Source: Saprospiraceae bacterium
GTDB lineage: Bacteria > Bacteroidota > Bacteroidia > Chitinophagales > Saprospiraceae
DNA length: 64,000 nucleotides
Direction of reading: 5' to 3'
Assembly (NCBI GenBank): GCA_016719615.1
Contig: JADJYQ010000001.1
Span: 2,082,501-2,146,500, forward strand
Shown here piece by piece: positions 27,184 to 38,400 of this stretch. How positions within the stretch are numbered: position 1 is the first letter of the stretch; every line of letters starts with the position of its first letter. The notes below the pieces were generated by a model that was not told the origin of the DNA, did not search any database, and saw only the letters and a program-made list of their open reading frames with translations. The position numbers and the translations under genes were made by a program.

Positions 27184-28219
27184 ACGAAAAATACTCATCA
27201 TCGAAGATAATCATGAAATGCGCGAAAACATTTCAGAGATTCTGGAATTATCAAATTACGAAGTATACGCTGCAGCTGATGGCTTATTAGGTGTACAGGA
27301 AGCGCGCAAAGTTAAACCTGACATTATTCTGTGTGATATCATGATGCCCAACCTTGATGGTTTTGGAGTTCTCAAAATTTTACAACAGGATCCTATTTTG
27401 CAATCCGTCCCACTGATATTTCTCACCGCAAAAGCAGAGAAAGAAGATTTTCGAAAAGGAATGAATCTGGGCGCTGAAGATTATTTGATCAAACCTTTTG
27501 ATGATGTAGATTTATTAGAAGTTATTGAAAAAAAATTACTTAAATATCAGGAACTTTCCAAAAACAGAACAACCAGAAGTCTGGCAGGCCTTATTCCATT
27601 CGAAAAACTTGAAAATTATTCAAAAGTCAAAGTTCTTATTGAAAGTATTGAACCAAAAGAATACGGCAAGAAAAGTAAAATATGGGTCACAGATGAAAAA
27701 GTAAATACCATCTATTTCCTAGAAAGCGGAATGGTCAAAGAAGGTATTGAAACTGTGGGTGGTAAAGAATTTATATTTGATTTTCATACAGGTCCCGGAT
27801 TTGCAGGTATCACACACCTATTTCAAAATAATTACCACAGTTATTGCGAAGTCATAGAGCCCTCATTGATAAAAACGATTTCCAGGAAAACGCTGGAAGA
27901 ATTGATACTCTCTGAAAATTTGTGGACTTCCTTTCAAAATTACTTCTCCGCGCAATGCCAGCAACATTTGGCAAGGCTCGCTGTCAATTCATTTGGTAAT
28001 GTCCGAGAAAAAGTTGCATACCATCTTTATACTTTACATTTAAAACTTAACCAGTCAACAATACATTTAAGTCGCGAAGATTTTGCCTCCTATTGCGGAA
28101 TAGCGAAAGAAACACTCATCCGCAATCTTACGGAGCTCAAAGACGAAAAAATTATCCAGATAGATTCAGAAGGAATTCACATACTACAAACTCAAAAGCT
28201 CAACGCTCTGTTTATGTAA
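27173..28219 (+). CDS. Response regulator: receiver domain fused to Crp/Fnr-type DNA-binding protein
   Basis: A 348-residue transcription factor. Residues 1-120 are a receiver domain with acidic pocket Glu11/Asp12, phospho-acceptor Asp55 (ILCDIMMPNLDG), Thr85 and Lys107. Residues about 140-260 form a cyclic-nucleotide-binding-like barrel. The C-terminus is a winged helix with recognition segment CGIAKETLIRNL. The K-E-x3-R pattern aligns with R-E-x3-R of Crp, which reads TGA half-sites, and this suits the TGA-N6-TCA operators found nearby. It is most likely the partner of the overlapping haem-PAS kinase and the regulator of the stress island. Confidence 0.88.
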   Translation: MNNKRKILIIEDNHEMRENISEILELSNYEVYAAADGLLGVQEARKVKPDIILCDIMMPNLDGFGVLKILQQDPILQSVPLIFLTAKAEKEDFRKGMNLGAEDYLIKPFDDVDLLEVIEKKLLKYQELSKNRTTRSLAGLIPFEKLENYSKVKVLIESIEPKEYGKKSKIWVTDEKVNTIYFLESGMVKEGIETVGGKEFIFDFHTGPGFAGITHLFQNNYHSYCEVIEPSLIKTISRKTLEELILSENLWTSFQNYFSAQCQQHLARLAVNSFGNVREKVAYHLYTLHLKLNQSTIHLSREDFASYCGIAKETLIRNLTELKDEKIIQIDSEGIHILQTQKLNALFM

Positions 28220-28553
28220 AATAGAATAGTTGGAAGTTGTTGGTTGTTAGTCGTTAGTTGATGGTTGTTAGTTATTTATTATTATCCTGCAATAAAGAAA
28301 GCACTTATTAATAATAAACTTGAAGATAACGGGAAATAAATGTGCATTGGGAATTATTAAAGGATAAAAATTATAATTGATTTTCAAATTGAATTCCGAT
28401 TTTCTGCCACTAAGGCTCGAAGGCACTAAGGACCACTAAGAATTTCTCTTTGTTATCCTTAGTGTCTAAGTGCCTTAATGGCTAGGCAGCCCTGCGGGCA
28501 CTCATTTTATCAAAAAGTCAATCCTACTAAATCACAAATAAAAAAATATAATT
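28220..28553. other. Non-coding gap with simple repeats
   Basis: It contains a GTTGGTTGTTAGTCGTTAGTTG tract in degenerate copies near 28231-28275, and CACTAAGGA-type repeats around 28408-28475 whose right half (TCCTTAGTG) is an inverted copy of the left. These are the filler-like intergenic repeats seen elsewhere in the window. No gene was supported. Confidence 0.5.
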
Positions 28554-30485
28554 TTAACGAATGAGCGTTACATCTCCCGATATTAGGTGAAATCCTCCTT
28601 CGTTATCTTTCCACTCTACCGTACAAACAAATACGGCAGGATTAGACTTTTGGCCTCGGAACAAGCCGTCCCAGCCATAAGCATATTCATTTGGTGGAAA
28701 ATCAAGTTGCTCAAAAACCATTTGCCCCCAACGATCGAAAATGCGCAAACGCTCAATTTCTTTGATCTCCGGCGTTGCAAAAACAATGAACCGGTCATTG
28801 ACCCCATCGCCATTGGGTGTAAACACATTGGGGATAAAAACATCGCCGCGCTTTCTGATTTTTAAAATCAAGACATGTAGCGAATCACACCCATCTACCG
28901 TCTGGGAATTGGATTCATATAAACCCTCTTTTTCATAGAGCGTTTTCGTAACTGGCCAAAAATATCGGTCCAATGCACTGATGGTATCGGTGAATAAATA
29001 ATGTGGATCGATTTGTAAGCGCAGCTCGATTAAAGAGTCACAAGCATGTTGCGTCTTTAGACGGAGTTGGTAATCGCCACTTGTATTTAAAAATGTATCT
29101 GCTGCATACCAATAATATTCACCACATTGCCTTTGCGTATCTCTCCTTTGATAATCCGGATAAATCGCCAGATCTAACAAGACTATAGAATCGCAACCTA
29201 AATGATTTTGAAGGGTATCCCTATAGAGCCCGCTTTTATAAAAATCGCGGCCATTGAGGGGCCACTGGTAATAATTACATTGACCGATCCGCAAGGTTTC
29301 ACTGCTCATTTCCAGTATATTCAAATGCAGGACGCGCATGGAATCACAACCATTTGTATTTTTAAAAAATTCGGTATAAGTTCCGCTTTTGGAATACACA
29401 CGATCGTTAGCATGCCATCGGAAAGAACCGCAAGTTCGAATCGTGTCTTCAATTCTATTTTCACTCAGGATCACCAAATCAAGCATTAAAATGGAATCAC
29501 AGCCATCGACTGTCAAAAGTGTATCTGTATAGGCCCCACTTTGATCGTACTTTTTTCCATTGACGGGCCAGGTATAGTCTTTGCATGATCGAATTGATAA
29601 GTTTTGAAAAGATGGCTTCGATATTTCCAATTGCAATTCCAGAATTGAATCACAACCTACACTATTGACCAGGGTATCGCGGTAAACACCCGTTTGATCA
29701 TATTGAAGTCCGGAGACGGGCCAATAATAAGATTTACAGGCTTCTGTATGGAGAACTTCGAAGCTGGATTGAAGAATATTCAAATTCAAAATGAGAATAC
29801 TATCACATCCAAATTGATTGACAAGGGTATCGCGATAGATTCCACTTTGGTCATAAGTTTCACCCTGGGCTGGCCAGGTAAATTTTTCGCAAGAAACTTC
29901 ATATAAAGGTGTTTGTGAAGTTTTATGGATCAACAAATCAAGATTTGCCAAGCTATCACAACCTTTGACATTTTGTGTCAGGATCGTATATGTTCCACTT
30001 TCCGTATAAGTAGAATCATGCCATGTATAAACACCACAAGTTTCAACATACGAACGTCCGTTAGGAATGCTGTCAAACACAACAGATACCGGAGCCGATT
30101 CCTGATATTCGCCACAAGGTAAAAGTTCGCTTATGTGATAAACGCCGGCTTGCGTAGCCAGAAAGAAACTATCGATGGCTCCGGAAATAAGCTTTCCATC
30201 CAGATACCATTGATATTGTGCGCCATTACTGCCTGCCGTAAGCAGAGCAGAACCCGTTGGACAATCACCTTGCTTCAGGTACAAAACATTTGGCAGAGCT
30301 GGCTGGTCAATGAGATTGGAAAAAGTAGCCGACATTGAAAAGCCACCACCAATTTGTATGATGGCTACATATAATTTTATGGAACTCGAAATGGAAATAG
30401 TTTTTGGATTGCCTACCTGGTTGCTGTTGAAATTGATCATATACCAGTTGGTTCTTCCGATTTGTTTGCGGTTCGCAACAATCGA
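28554..30485 (-). CDS. Large surface protein, C-terminal part: eight Cys-Gly repeats and gliding-motility-type C-terminal domain
   Basis: C-terminal portion of a secreted protein whose N-terminus is in another frame (30486-31611). After a linker it has eight tandem repeats of about 46 residues with consensus C-x-x-Y-x-W-P-x-x-G-x-x-Y-x-x-S-G-x-Y-x-D-T-L...G-C-D-S-I-x-x-L-x-L-x-I. The last about 95 residues are the gliding-motility-associated/T9SS type B domain (FIPNVFTPNGDGVNDRF, RLRIFDRWGQMVFE, GWDGLFRGQ). It is expected to be secreted and attached to the surface as an adhesin or matrix protein. The paired cysteines in each repeat may form disulphides. The true frame join is near 30485. Confidence 0.82.
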   Translation of the reverse strand, partial: SIVANRKQIGRTNWYMINFNSNQVGNPKTISISSSIKLYVAIIQIGGGFSMSATFSNLIDQPALPNVLYLKQGDCPTGSALLTAGSNGAQYQWYLDGKLISGAIDSFFLATQAGVYHISELLPCGEYQESAPVSVVFDSIPNGRSYVETCGVYTWHDSTYTESGTYTILTQNVKGCDSLANLDLLIHKTSQTPLYEVSCEKFTWPAQGETYDQSGIYRDTLVNQFGCDSILILNLNILQSSFEVLHTEACKSYYWPVSGLQYDQTGVYRDTLVNSVGCDSILELQLEISKPSFQNLSIRSCKDYTWPVNGKKYDQSGAYTDTLLTVDGCDSILMLDLVILSENRIEDTIRTCGSFRWHANDRVYSKSGTYTEFFKNTNGCDSMRVLHLNILEMSSETLRIGQCNYYQWPLNGRDFYKSGLYRDTLQNHLGCDSIVLLDLAIYPDYQRRDTQRQCGEYYWYAADTFLNTSGDYQLRLKTQHACDSLIELRLQIDPHYLFTDTISALDRYFWPVTKTLYEKEGLYESNSQTVDGCDSLHVLILKIRKRGDVFIPNVFTPNGDGVNDRFIVFATPEIKEIERLRIFDRWGQMVFEQLDFPPNEYAYGWDGLFRGQKSNPAVFVCTVEWKDNEGGFHLISGDVTLIR

Positions 30486-31611
30486 TCTCTAAATCTGAGC
30501 CATTAAAATCGACTTGTGCATTCGCATCTTCGAGCAGGATATAACAAAAATAAGGCAGGTCATTTCCTCTATATGCTTTGAATTGGGTTGTTTCTATAAA
30601 ATTAGATCCATTACAGGGAGAAGAAACTGGAAAGCTTGTTGATATATCCACTTCACAAGATTGAGCTGAACCGGTAAATACAGCCAGTTTTTGATCACTT
30701 ACAATTTCGGCCACGGAAAAAGGTGTTGTTCCATCGCCATTCGCGATCGTCAAAAAATTTCCGGCAGATGCTAGGATATTCATTGTTGATGTTAAAAAAC
30801 CACCGCTTGCATTATATCGATTGATTGTTACAACCGTGCTGTCTTCTGTAGCAACTATGGTAGATTGCTCGCTGATGGAATTTCCCTGAGTGCGCACGAT
30901 AAAATAGCGATTCCCCAAACTATTCACAGGAGGAATCTGATCAAAAGTACCATCACCACAACCTCCGGGTGCGTCCATAAATGCACTGGTATTCATGACG
31001 CAAGGTTTACTAGCTTCTACCAGCGAGCCGATAGCACTTCTGAATAAGTAACTCTCCCCTGCATTCAATTCTATTGTTGACACCCCGTTAATCGAGACTT
31101 GGGTTTGGTCATAAATTGCCATGATCGTATAGACCGGCAATTCCGATGACAAGGGTCCGTCGCGATAATAACCTACCCTAAATGCAAGTCCGATACCCGG
31201 ATTCCCAAGGCTGGTTAAAGAAGCATTTCCTTTGATGTAAGCATCTGTACCCAATTGGTCAGAAGCTACATTTCTAAGGTTTACCGAGAAGATCTGATCG
31301 CTTTTTAAATGAATTCCGGCCCCTGTGATTTTGGTATTTAAAGTATGGCGGTTAAAGTCTCTGAAATTACCTGTCGGTCTGTAAACTGCCGGCATACCTT
31401 CTTTTGCAGTGAGTGTCGCGAGATAAGACCCATCACTTTTACGGACTTCGATATTGATGTTGGTATCAGAAGGTGTGGCTAGTATGATTTCATTTGCATC
31501 ATGCCAGTACAGCCAGGGTGCAGGAGCAATATGGTGTTCATTGTAATATTGTGCAAATGCAGAGTGACTCCAAATAACACTCAAGCAAAGGATACAAACA
31601 TCCTCCAACAC
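30486..31611 (-). CDS. Large surface protein, N-terminal part: IgGFc-binding-like domain
   Basis: N-terminal portion of the same protein. The first about 20 residues look like a signal peptide (ILCLSVIWSHSAFA). The body resembles the IgGFc-binding N-terminal domain found in many Bacteroidota surface proteins (IVATEDSTVVTINRYNASGG, VSDQKLAVFTGSAQSCEVD, and FDQIPPVNSLGNRYFIV). Correcting one base near 30486 reads IVANRKQIGRTNWYMINFNS and joins to the repeat-bearing part, giving about 1,000 residues in total. The start is GTG 31611. Binding partners are unknown. Confidence 0.7.
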
Positions 31612-31774
31612 AGACTACAATTGCTTATCACCCGATTTTTATCTTGTATAATCTGTAAATATACATTTTTAATGCCAAAATTCGCCACCTTGAAGAGGGC
31701 TTGTTTCGGTATTTAGTAACTACATTAGTTGGTATTAATGCTTTCAGTCAGATTCGAGAGAGTCGCTTAACGCA

Positions 31775-31811
31775 CTTAATAAAACAAGCCGGCTGAACTC
31801 AGTCGGCTTGT
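31775..31811 (-). terminator. Terminator of the collagen-like/S74 gene
   Basis: ACAAGCCGGCT (31784-31794) pairs with AGTCGGCTTGT (31801-31811) with a single G-T mismatch and a 6-nt loop. On the minus strand it is followed by TTTTATTAAG. It lies 36 nt beyond the stop of the leftward gene at 31847. Confidence 0.75.
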
Positions 31812-33039
31812 TTCAAAGGATTATAAGAAGTAGGTTAAAACTCTTATTAATAATTAAAGATCATACTCTTCGTTTCAACCTTTCTATCGTCGATAACCAA
31901 AGAATAATAGTACGTACCGCTTGCAAAGCTGGAAGATTGGATATTAACCGTACCGAAACCTTTTTCAAGTTGATCAAATTCCATCACCACACTTCCGCGT
32001 TCATCCGTAATCATCAACTTCGCAGATTTAGAAGCTTTGGGTATATAAAATTTGATGTAAGTAGAATGACCAAATGGATTAGGAACATTTTGCTCCAGTC
32101 TTGGTGCATCGCTTTCATGAACTTTATGATGATCTTCGGCCTGTGTACAACATTTTGATAAAGATTCATCAAATGCGTTCAACTTATTGAGCACTTGATC
32201 CAGTTTGAATTCAAATCATCGATTTGTTTTTGTTGATCACCGATGATTTGTTTTTGATCATTGACCTGATTTTCCAAAGCTGTCATTTTTACCTGATCAG
32301 CTACTGCGGGAGCATTCATAGTTTCTACTTTATCGGAAAGTTCTTGCACCGCTTTTACAATTGGTACTACGAAATCAGCATAACGTAAACCCATAATTTT
32401 TCCGGTTCTGTCTATACCGCTAAAGTTATATCCAATTCTTTGAGCTGCTGCATCGACATCCTGAGCAAGGAATCCTGTAAATGGAATTTCTTCAATTTCA
32501 CTGCGATCTCTACTTTCAATCTTCGATTCAATTCCCATCAATTTATTCTGCTTAGCAATATTGTAATGGAAGGTCACAGGTTTCAAGGCATTAATAAATT
32601 TCAACCCCGGAACGTTTTCCTTAACCCGATCTTTTACCCTTACATCGCTGTAAATAGTCCAGCCAACTTGACCACCGATACTGGTGACATATCCACTACC
32701 AATGCGAACTTTGTTGCTAGCATCGACAATTGCATCAGCACCAATTGCAGTTGCATCGGTTAGATCACCTGCTCCTACATTAGCCCTGAATCCAAAGGCT
32801 GAGTTTCTGCTTCCTGAAACGTTATCTTGCAGAGCCTGTGTACCACAGGCGGTATTGAGAATGCCTGTTTCATTAAAACTCATAGCTCTTGCCCCTAAAA
32901 CAGAGTTATTTTGTCCTGTTGTATTGCTATATAGCGATGCTCTACCTACGGCCACATTATCGGTGCCACTTGTATTACCTCCTAGTGACTCATAACCAAC
33001 TGCAACATTCCAATTTCCATTATCATTATTTATCAATGC

Positions 33040-34230
33040 ATAGTTTCCTAAACCTATATTACCTACGCCTGAGGTATTTCTTAATAGGGTCCAGCTTCCG
33101 ATTGCGGTATTTGCACCGCCTGTTGCATTACCTCGAGGGACTCCAACCTAATGCTGTATTTTGATGACCTGAAACGGCACCAGACATCGAACTTGATCCA
33201 ACAGCTGTATTGCCAAATCCAGTGGTAAGTGATTTAAGTGTGCTTACCTATCGCAGTGTTTCTCCACTGGCACTATTTTGCAAAGCTTCGTATCCCACTG
33301 CAGTATTTTCAATAAGATTTCCATTTCCTCTGCCAACCCGAACGCTATTAATTAATGCATCACCTCCAACTACTTCAAATTTTGCAGTAGGTGATGTTGT
33401 ACCGATGCCTACATTAGCACCAGATCCAAGCACTAGACTGTTGCTTGCACTGACCACAGCATTAGCACCTATAGCGGTGGCATTGCTCAAATTGCCCGAT
33501 GCAACATTAGCTCCAGAACCCAAAGCAGTATTATTGTTTCCAGTGGTGTTTGACCGCAAAGAGTTAATACCGACAGCAGTGTTGTTAAATCCTGTTGTAT
33601 TACTTTGCAATGAAAAAATACCATTAGCTGTATTATTATAACCTGTTGTATTACTTTCAAGTGATAAAATACCTGTCCCGGTATTTTGACTTCCGGTTGT
33701 ATTGGCATTAAGAACAGAAGCACCTAAGCCGACATTGCTATTGCCTGTTGTATTGTTCCAAAGGGTAAAATATCCTAAAGCAATATTATCACCACCTGTG
33801 GTATTTCGATATAATGCACCATTTCCCATTGCTATGTTTGCGCTTCCAGTAGTGTTTGCTGGAAGAGGTTGACTCCCTATTGCAATATTGAAACTACCGG
33901 TCGTGTTGGATAGCATTGCATTACCTCCAATTCCAACATTGGAAGACCCTATGGTATTACTAAGCAATGCCATTCTTCCAATCCCGACATTATCAGAACC
34001 TGTTGTGTTATTTAAAAGACATGCAGAACCTAATGTAGTATTCCTGCTTCCTGTTGTGTTATTTTGTAAAGCGGCATTACCAACAGCAGTATTTTCATTT
34101 CCTGTACCACCGCCTTTTCCTACTCTTAGACCATTAATCAAGGCATCCGCTCCAGCTACTTCCAGCTTTGCTCCAGGTGTAGATGTTCCGATTCCAACAT
34201 TCCCTCCATTGGTAAAAATATTACTGGAAT
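33040..34230 (-). repeat. YadA-head-like 16-residue coding repeats
   Basis: Tandem repeats of about 48 nt, each coding for an N-T-x-x-G-x-x-x-L-x-x-N-T-T-G-x unit. They are coding repeats that build a beta-roll, not CRISPR: there are no unique spacers between fixed repeats. Confidence 0.8.
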
Positions 34231-34281
34231 TGACTACCCACTGTGAACCATTCCAGTATGGTGTATTTCCTGCTGCTGTAC

Positions 34282-34750
34282 CTGGAGTGAGTAAACCAGC
34301 TGGTCCTTGAGGACCTTGTGGACCCATTGGACCTTGTGGGCCTGTTGCACCAACATTTCCCCGGGGGCCCGGTTGGGAGGGGGGGGGGCCGCCCCCCCCT
34401 CCGGCACTATTCACCAGTCCCCGGGGCCTCCTGGCCAATTGGACCTTCTGGGCCAGTCGCACCAAGATCTCCTTGTGGACCTTGTGGACCGGCGGGGCCT
34501 TGTGGACCCGCTGGACCTGTTTCACCTTGCTCGCCTTGTTCTCCTTGAGGCCCTGCTGGACCTTCTGGGCCTGTTGGGCCTTGGATTCCTTGCTCGCCTT
34601 GTTCTCCTTGGGGGCCTGCTGGACCTTCTGGGCCTGTTGGGCCTTGCTCTCCTTGCTCGCCTTGGATTCCTTGTTCGCCTTGTATTCCTTGCTCACCTTG
34701 TGGTCCCTGTTCGCCTGGGTTTGGTTGCGCCTTGTGGACCTTGGGCACCT
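34282..34750 (-). repeat. Collagen-like Gly-X-Y coding repeats
   Basis: Runs of 9-nt units coding for GPQ, GEQ, GPE and GPA triplets, interrupted by the GC-rich palindrome at about 34376. The repeat nature makes this a likely place for assembly error and for real copy-number change. Confidence 0.85.
34376..34404. repeat. GC-rich palindrome inside the collagen-like region
   Basis: A run of nine to ten G directly followed by CCG and eight C, flanked by GGGAG and CTCC, forms a near-perfect hairpin with almost no loop. It falls where the collagen-like frame is lost. Such a G/C block is foreign to this AT-rich genome. Confidence 0.8.
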
Positions 34751-35466
34751 GTTTCACCCTTAACCGATGATACGATTAAAGTTGCGTACCGCATCATTAC
34801 ATTCTTACCATTTTTGATGTACATGTAGCATAAACCTCCACGGCCTTTCCTGCACCGATGTACGCAATGGCTTTAATTGATAATGCATTTTCATTATCAT
34901 TGTCTTTATCTAAAAATTGTTGAGTAGCTTCTGGAAGCGCAACTCCATCAACATAGATAGCCAGTTTGAACACTTCGCTTTTTGTTACAACAATATTTCC
35001 AGATAAGCTGACCTGATAATAATCGCCATTGGTTACAGTAATTTTATCATTGATATGATCCGGAGTAGTTTCAGAACTCTCCCCATTGGTTGTAAAACCA
35101 GTGAGCTTATACCAAACATTTTGAGTAGTCAGCGTTTGCGATGCAGTCCCAACACTCACAGATAGTTCTCCATAGTAAGGAGGTGCTATCAAGCTCATTT
35201 TATGTGTTGCGACAGGATTGACGCTTTCCGCTGTCACAGGAATCACTGAGCATAAAATAGCAATCAAATTTGCTAAGTGCAAAAGTTTCATTTTCATATT
35301 GAAATTTTTTATGTAGTTAAAAAATAGATATTTTACTTGTTGTCACAAAGTTGCTTTGCATTCAGTATGCAGTCTATTATTGAAATCATTGAAGTTCAAG
35401 ATCAATTGCGATATTTATCAATGATTCCATTGAGTTAAGACCTTAACCATTGATTCTATAATCATG

Positions 35467-35474
35467 TATCTTTG
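35467..35474 (+). promoter_or_regulatory. Candidate -7 element TATCTTTG
   Basis: An exact TAnnTTTG match ending 14 nt before ATG 35489 of the broken sensor gene. No -33 box was seen at the expected distance. Confidence 0.4.
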
Positions 35475-35488
35475 TATGAATAAATTCT

Positions 35489-38400
35489 ATGCGTTTAATT
35501 TATTGTCTTTTCTTATGTTTAATATTAACTGAATGCTTACCCGCTCAGAAACTATTAAGTATAAGAGATTCTCTCGAACTAAACATAGAGTTGATTGGCC
35601 CGGAGCAAGGGCTTTCACAAGGACAGATTAATGGGATCGCCGAAGATCAGGAAGGATATCTTTGGATTGCAACAAAAGATGGATTAAACCGCTATGATGG
35701 ACATTCATTTCGTGTCTTTCGCAACGATCCTGATAATCTTTATTCGATATCGGAGAATTTTATCACGGCTGTTTATGTTGATTCAAGGAACTTGCTTTGG
35801 GTTGGCAACGAATTTTCCGGACTTGGAGCTCTTTGATCGAAAGCATGAACGATTTATTCATATTTCAAATGACAAAGCGATTCAATCAAATGACCAGGTT
35901 CATAATGTTTCAAGGATCATTGAAGATTTTTCCGGCAAATTATTATTCATGATTTGACAGGAAGTAAAATACAAGTCATTTCTTCGAAAACATCAACAAT
36001 ACTTTATCCTACTTGCCTCAGACGAAGTTGCTTGAATTGTATCCCGGATTAAAAAATCTTGACCTCCCTTTAAATGGTTTTAATCTACTTGCTATTACAA
36101 AAGATGGTACATTGTGGTATGCAGAAAATAAAGTAGTGTATGGCTATAATTTTTCTACTGATAAAGAATCTTATCTGATCGATGCAAAAAGTATTCTTTT
36201 GCATCCAACTGCTGCACCTTATGTGCAGACTTCTGTTGATAAATATCAATTACTTCAAAATCTCTATTTCCTGGATTCAAAATTGTATTTCGAAAATAGA
36301 CCTTTGCACTCAATCCTTAATGCCTGACTTTCAGGTCTCTGTCTGTTCAGAGACTAGAGTAAATCAATTATTTTTCGATCGAAACAATCGCATTTGGATA
36401 AAACCAAGGTGCTCTTGAATTTTCTTCGTATTAATTCCGAGAAGGGAATCTTGGATACTGTAAAAATCAATCCAATATTTCAAAATAAATGGGATAATTT
36501 ATCTTTGAAATTTTTATGCCAGGATAAGCATGATAACATATGGTGTGGAACGAATGGGTATGGGTTGATAAAATTGAGTGCCCGAAATGACTTGTTCTGC
36601 TCCAGTCAATTTTAATTACAGGGGAGCCTCAATTTATTTTGTATGATAAAAATGAAAGAAAATTATACAGAAACAAATTCAAGAATTTTGATTTAAACTT
36701 TATCAATCAATTAAATCTGGAGAATGAAGGTCTTCTAAAAAATTGGGTGCATAGGAGATTTGCACTTGATAGACATAATTCACTTTGGTGCATCGCCGAT
36801 CATCTGTTAAAATATTATACCCTAAAAATAGATCCTGATGATCATAGTTACGTTAAGAAAGCAATTAATCCTAAAGATGCATATCCAGTCCTTTTTTCGG
36901 ATCTCAATGGAGATATATGGTTGTGTTCTGTTGAAGAAAACACGTTGCCTAGAATTTATCGTCAAGAACAAAACATTAATAATATTAAGTTTCTTTACTT
37001 TCCTATAAACCAATACCAGGGAGATCGTAATTTTATTTGTGATTGGAAATTTACTGAAGGAAATCAATTTTGGCTTGCGACAATACATGGCCTCTTTAAT
37101 TTTAATCCCAAAACTGAAACATGGAAAAAAATTTCAAGCTGAAAAGAATAATCAAAGCAGCCTTGCTTCTAATTATGTATTGTCACTTTGTTTTGATCCT
37201 GTTGAACCTACACGGTATTTATGGGTAGGAACTGATGGAGGAGGGTTGCATAAGTTTGATATCCAATCCGAACGATTCACAAGATATTCGATAATGGATG
37301 GATTACCTAATAATGTCATTTACGGCATTCAAAGTGATCAGCATGGCAATCTTTTGGATAAGCACAAATTACGGACTTTGTCAATTTAATCCTCGTAATT
37401 TAGAAATTCAAAATTTTACTTCAAAAGATGGACTTCCCGGAAATGAATTTAACAGAACACAGTATTTCAATTCTGATGAAGGTAAATTGATTTTTGGAGG
37501 AGTGAATGGCTGGACAAGTATTGACCCGGAGAACTATTATAAAAATAAGAAACCTTCACGAATAGTAATCAATAGAATTAAATTATTAAACAAAGAAATA
37601 TTTTATAATACGGGTGACTCATCAGAATCGATAGAAACTTATAAACTCCCTTTGCCTATTGAACATTGTAAGCGACTCGAATTTCAATACAATCACAGGA
37701 TGATAAGTTTTGGGTTCTCGGTATTGGACCTAACCAATCCTTCTGGAAATCGCTATAAATACAAAATGGATGGATTTAATAGGACTGATTGATGAGGAAC
37801 AACGAATGAAGCAACCTATACGAATCTCAGTTCTGGCCAATATACTTTGAGTATTCGGCCGCGAATAGTTCGAACGTTTGGAGTGAATTACCTGCAAGTA
37901 TAGAAATTATCATTCATCCCTCCTGGTGGGCTAGTTGGTGGTTCCGAATTTGCATTTTGATCACTGTTATGGGCGGAATTTATTTGTTTTATCAATACCG
38001 ATTGCGCCAGGCTTTAAAATCCAAGCCATACGAAATCCATTGCAGCAGATTTGCACGACGAAATCGGGAGTACACTAAGTAGTATTTCTTTGGCCAGTTC
38101 ATTAATTCAGCAAAAAATTAAATCGAATGAACCAGAAGTAAATGTATTACTCAATAACATCAATCATAATTCTGAGAATATTATGGAATCTATGAGTGAT
38201 ATTGTGTGGGCCGTAAATGTGAAAAATGATCGTTTCGATAGTGTCGTCAACCGCACTGGCCTTCGCATTCGAAATCCTGAACCTCAGAATATCCAGATTC
38301 ATTTTGATATTCAGCCACAGGTCAATCTACTCGAGTTGAATATGCAGCAGCGAAAAAATGTCTATCTTATTGTAAAAGAAGCTATCAACAATGTTGCAAA

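Larger units (their letters stand above)
31847..35297 (-). pseudogene. Collagen-like / YadA-head-like / peptidase S74 surface fibre with T9SS signal, frameshifted
   Basis: One long gene of about 1,150 codons, seen as open pieces 35297-34797, 34757-34407, 34696-33248, 33036-32179 and 32194-31847. In order: signal peptide and a 150-residue N-terminal domain; collagen-like Gly-X-Y repeats (GPQGEQGIQGEQG); about sixteen 16-residue repeats of the NTAVGNAALQNNTTG type, as in YadA heads; an S74 intramolecular-chaperone domain; a coiled coil; and a T9SS type A domain (LEQNVPNPF...). In S74 the self-cleavage dyad is intact (SDVRVK: Ser codon 32647-32649, Lys codon 32632-32634). One-base changes in A or C runs join every piece checked, so sequence error is likelier than decay. 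Confidence 0.75.

Noticed and set aside
33040..34230. Possible CRISPR array
   Set aside because: The repeats are about 48 nt coding units that vary along their length, with no constant repeat/unique spacer pattern and no cas genes.
34307..34828. Leucine-rich open frame opposite the collagen-like repeat
   Set aside because: Reverse complement of Gly-Pro-Gln codons gives such frames automatically; there is no independent evidence.
31847..35297. Prophage tail-fibre locus
   Set aside because: S74 and collagen-like repeats occur in phage fibres, but there is no capsid, portal, terminase or integrase nearby, and the protein has a signal peptide and a T9SS domain.
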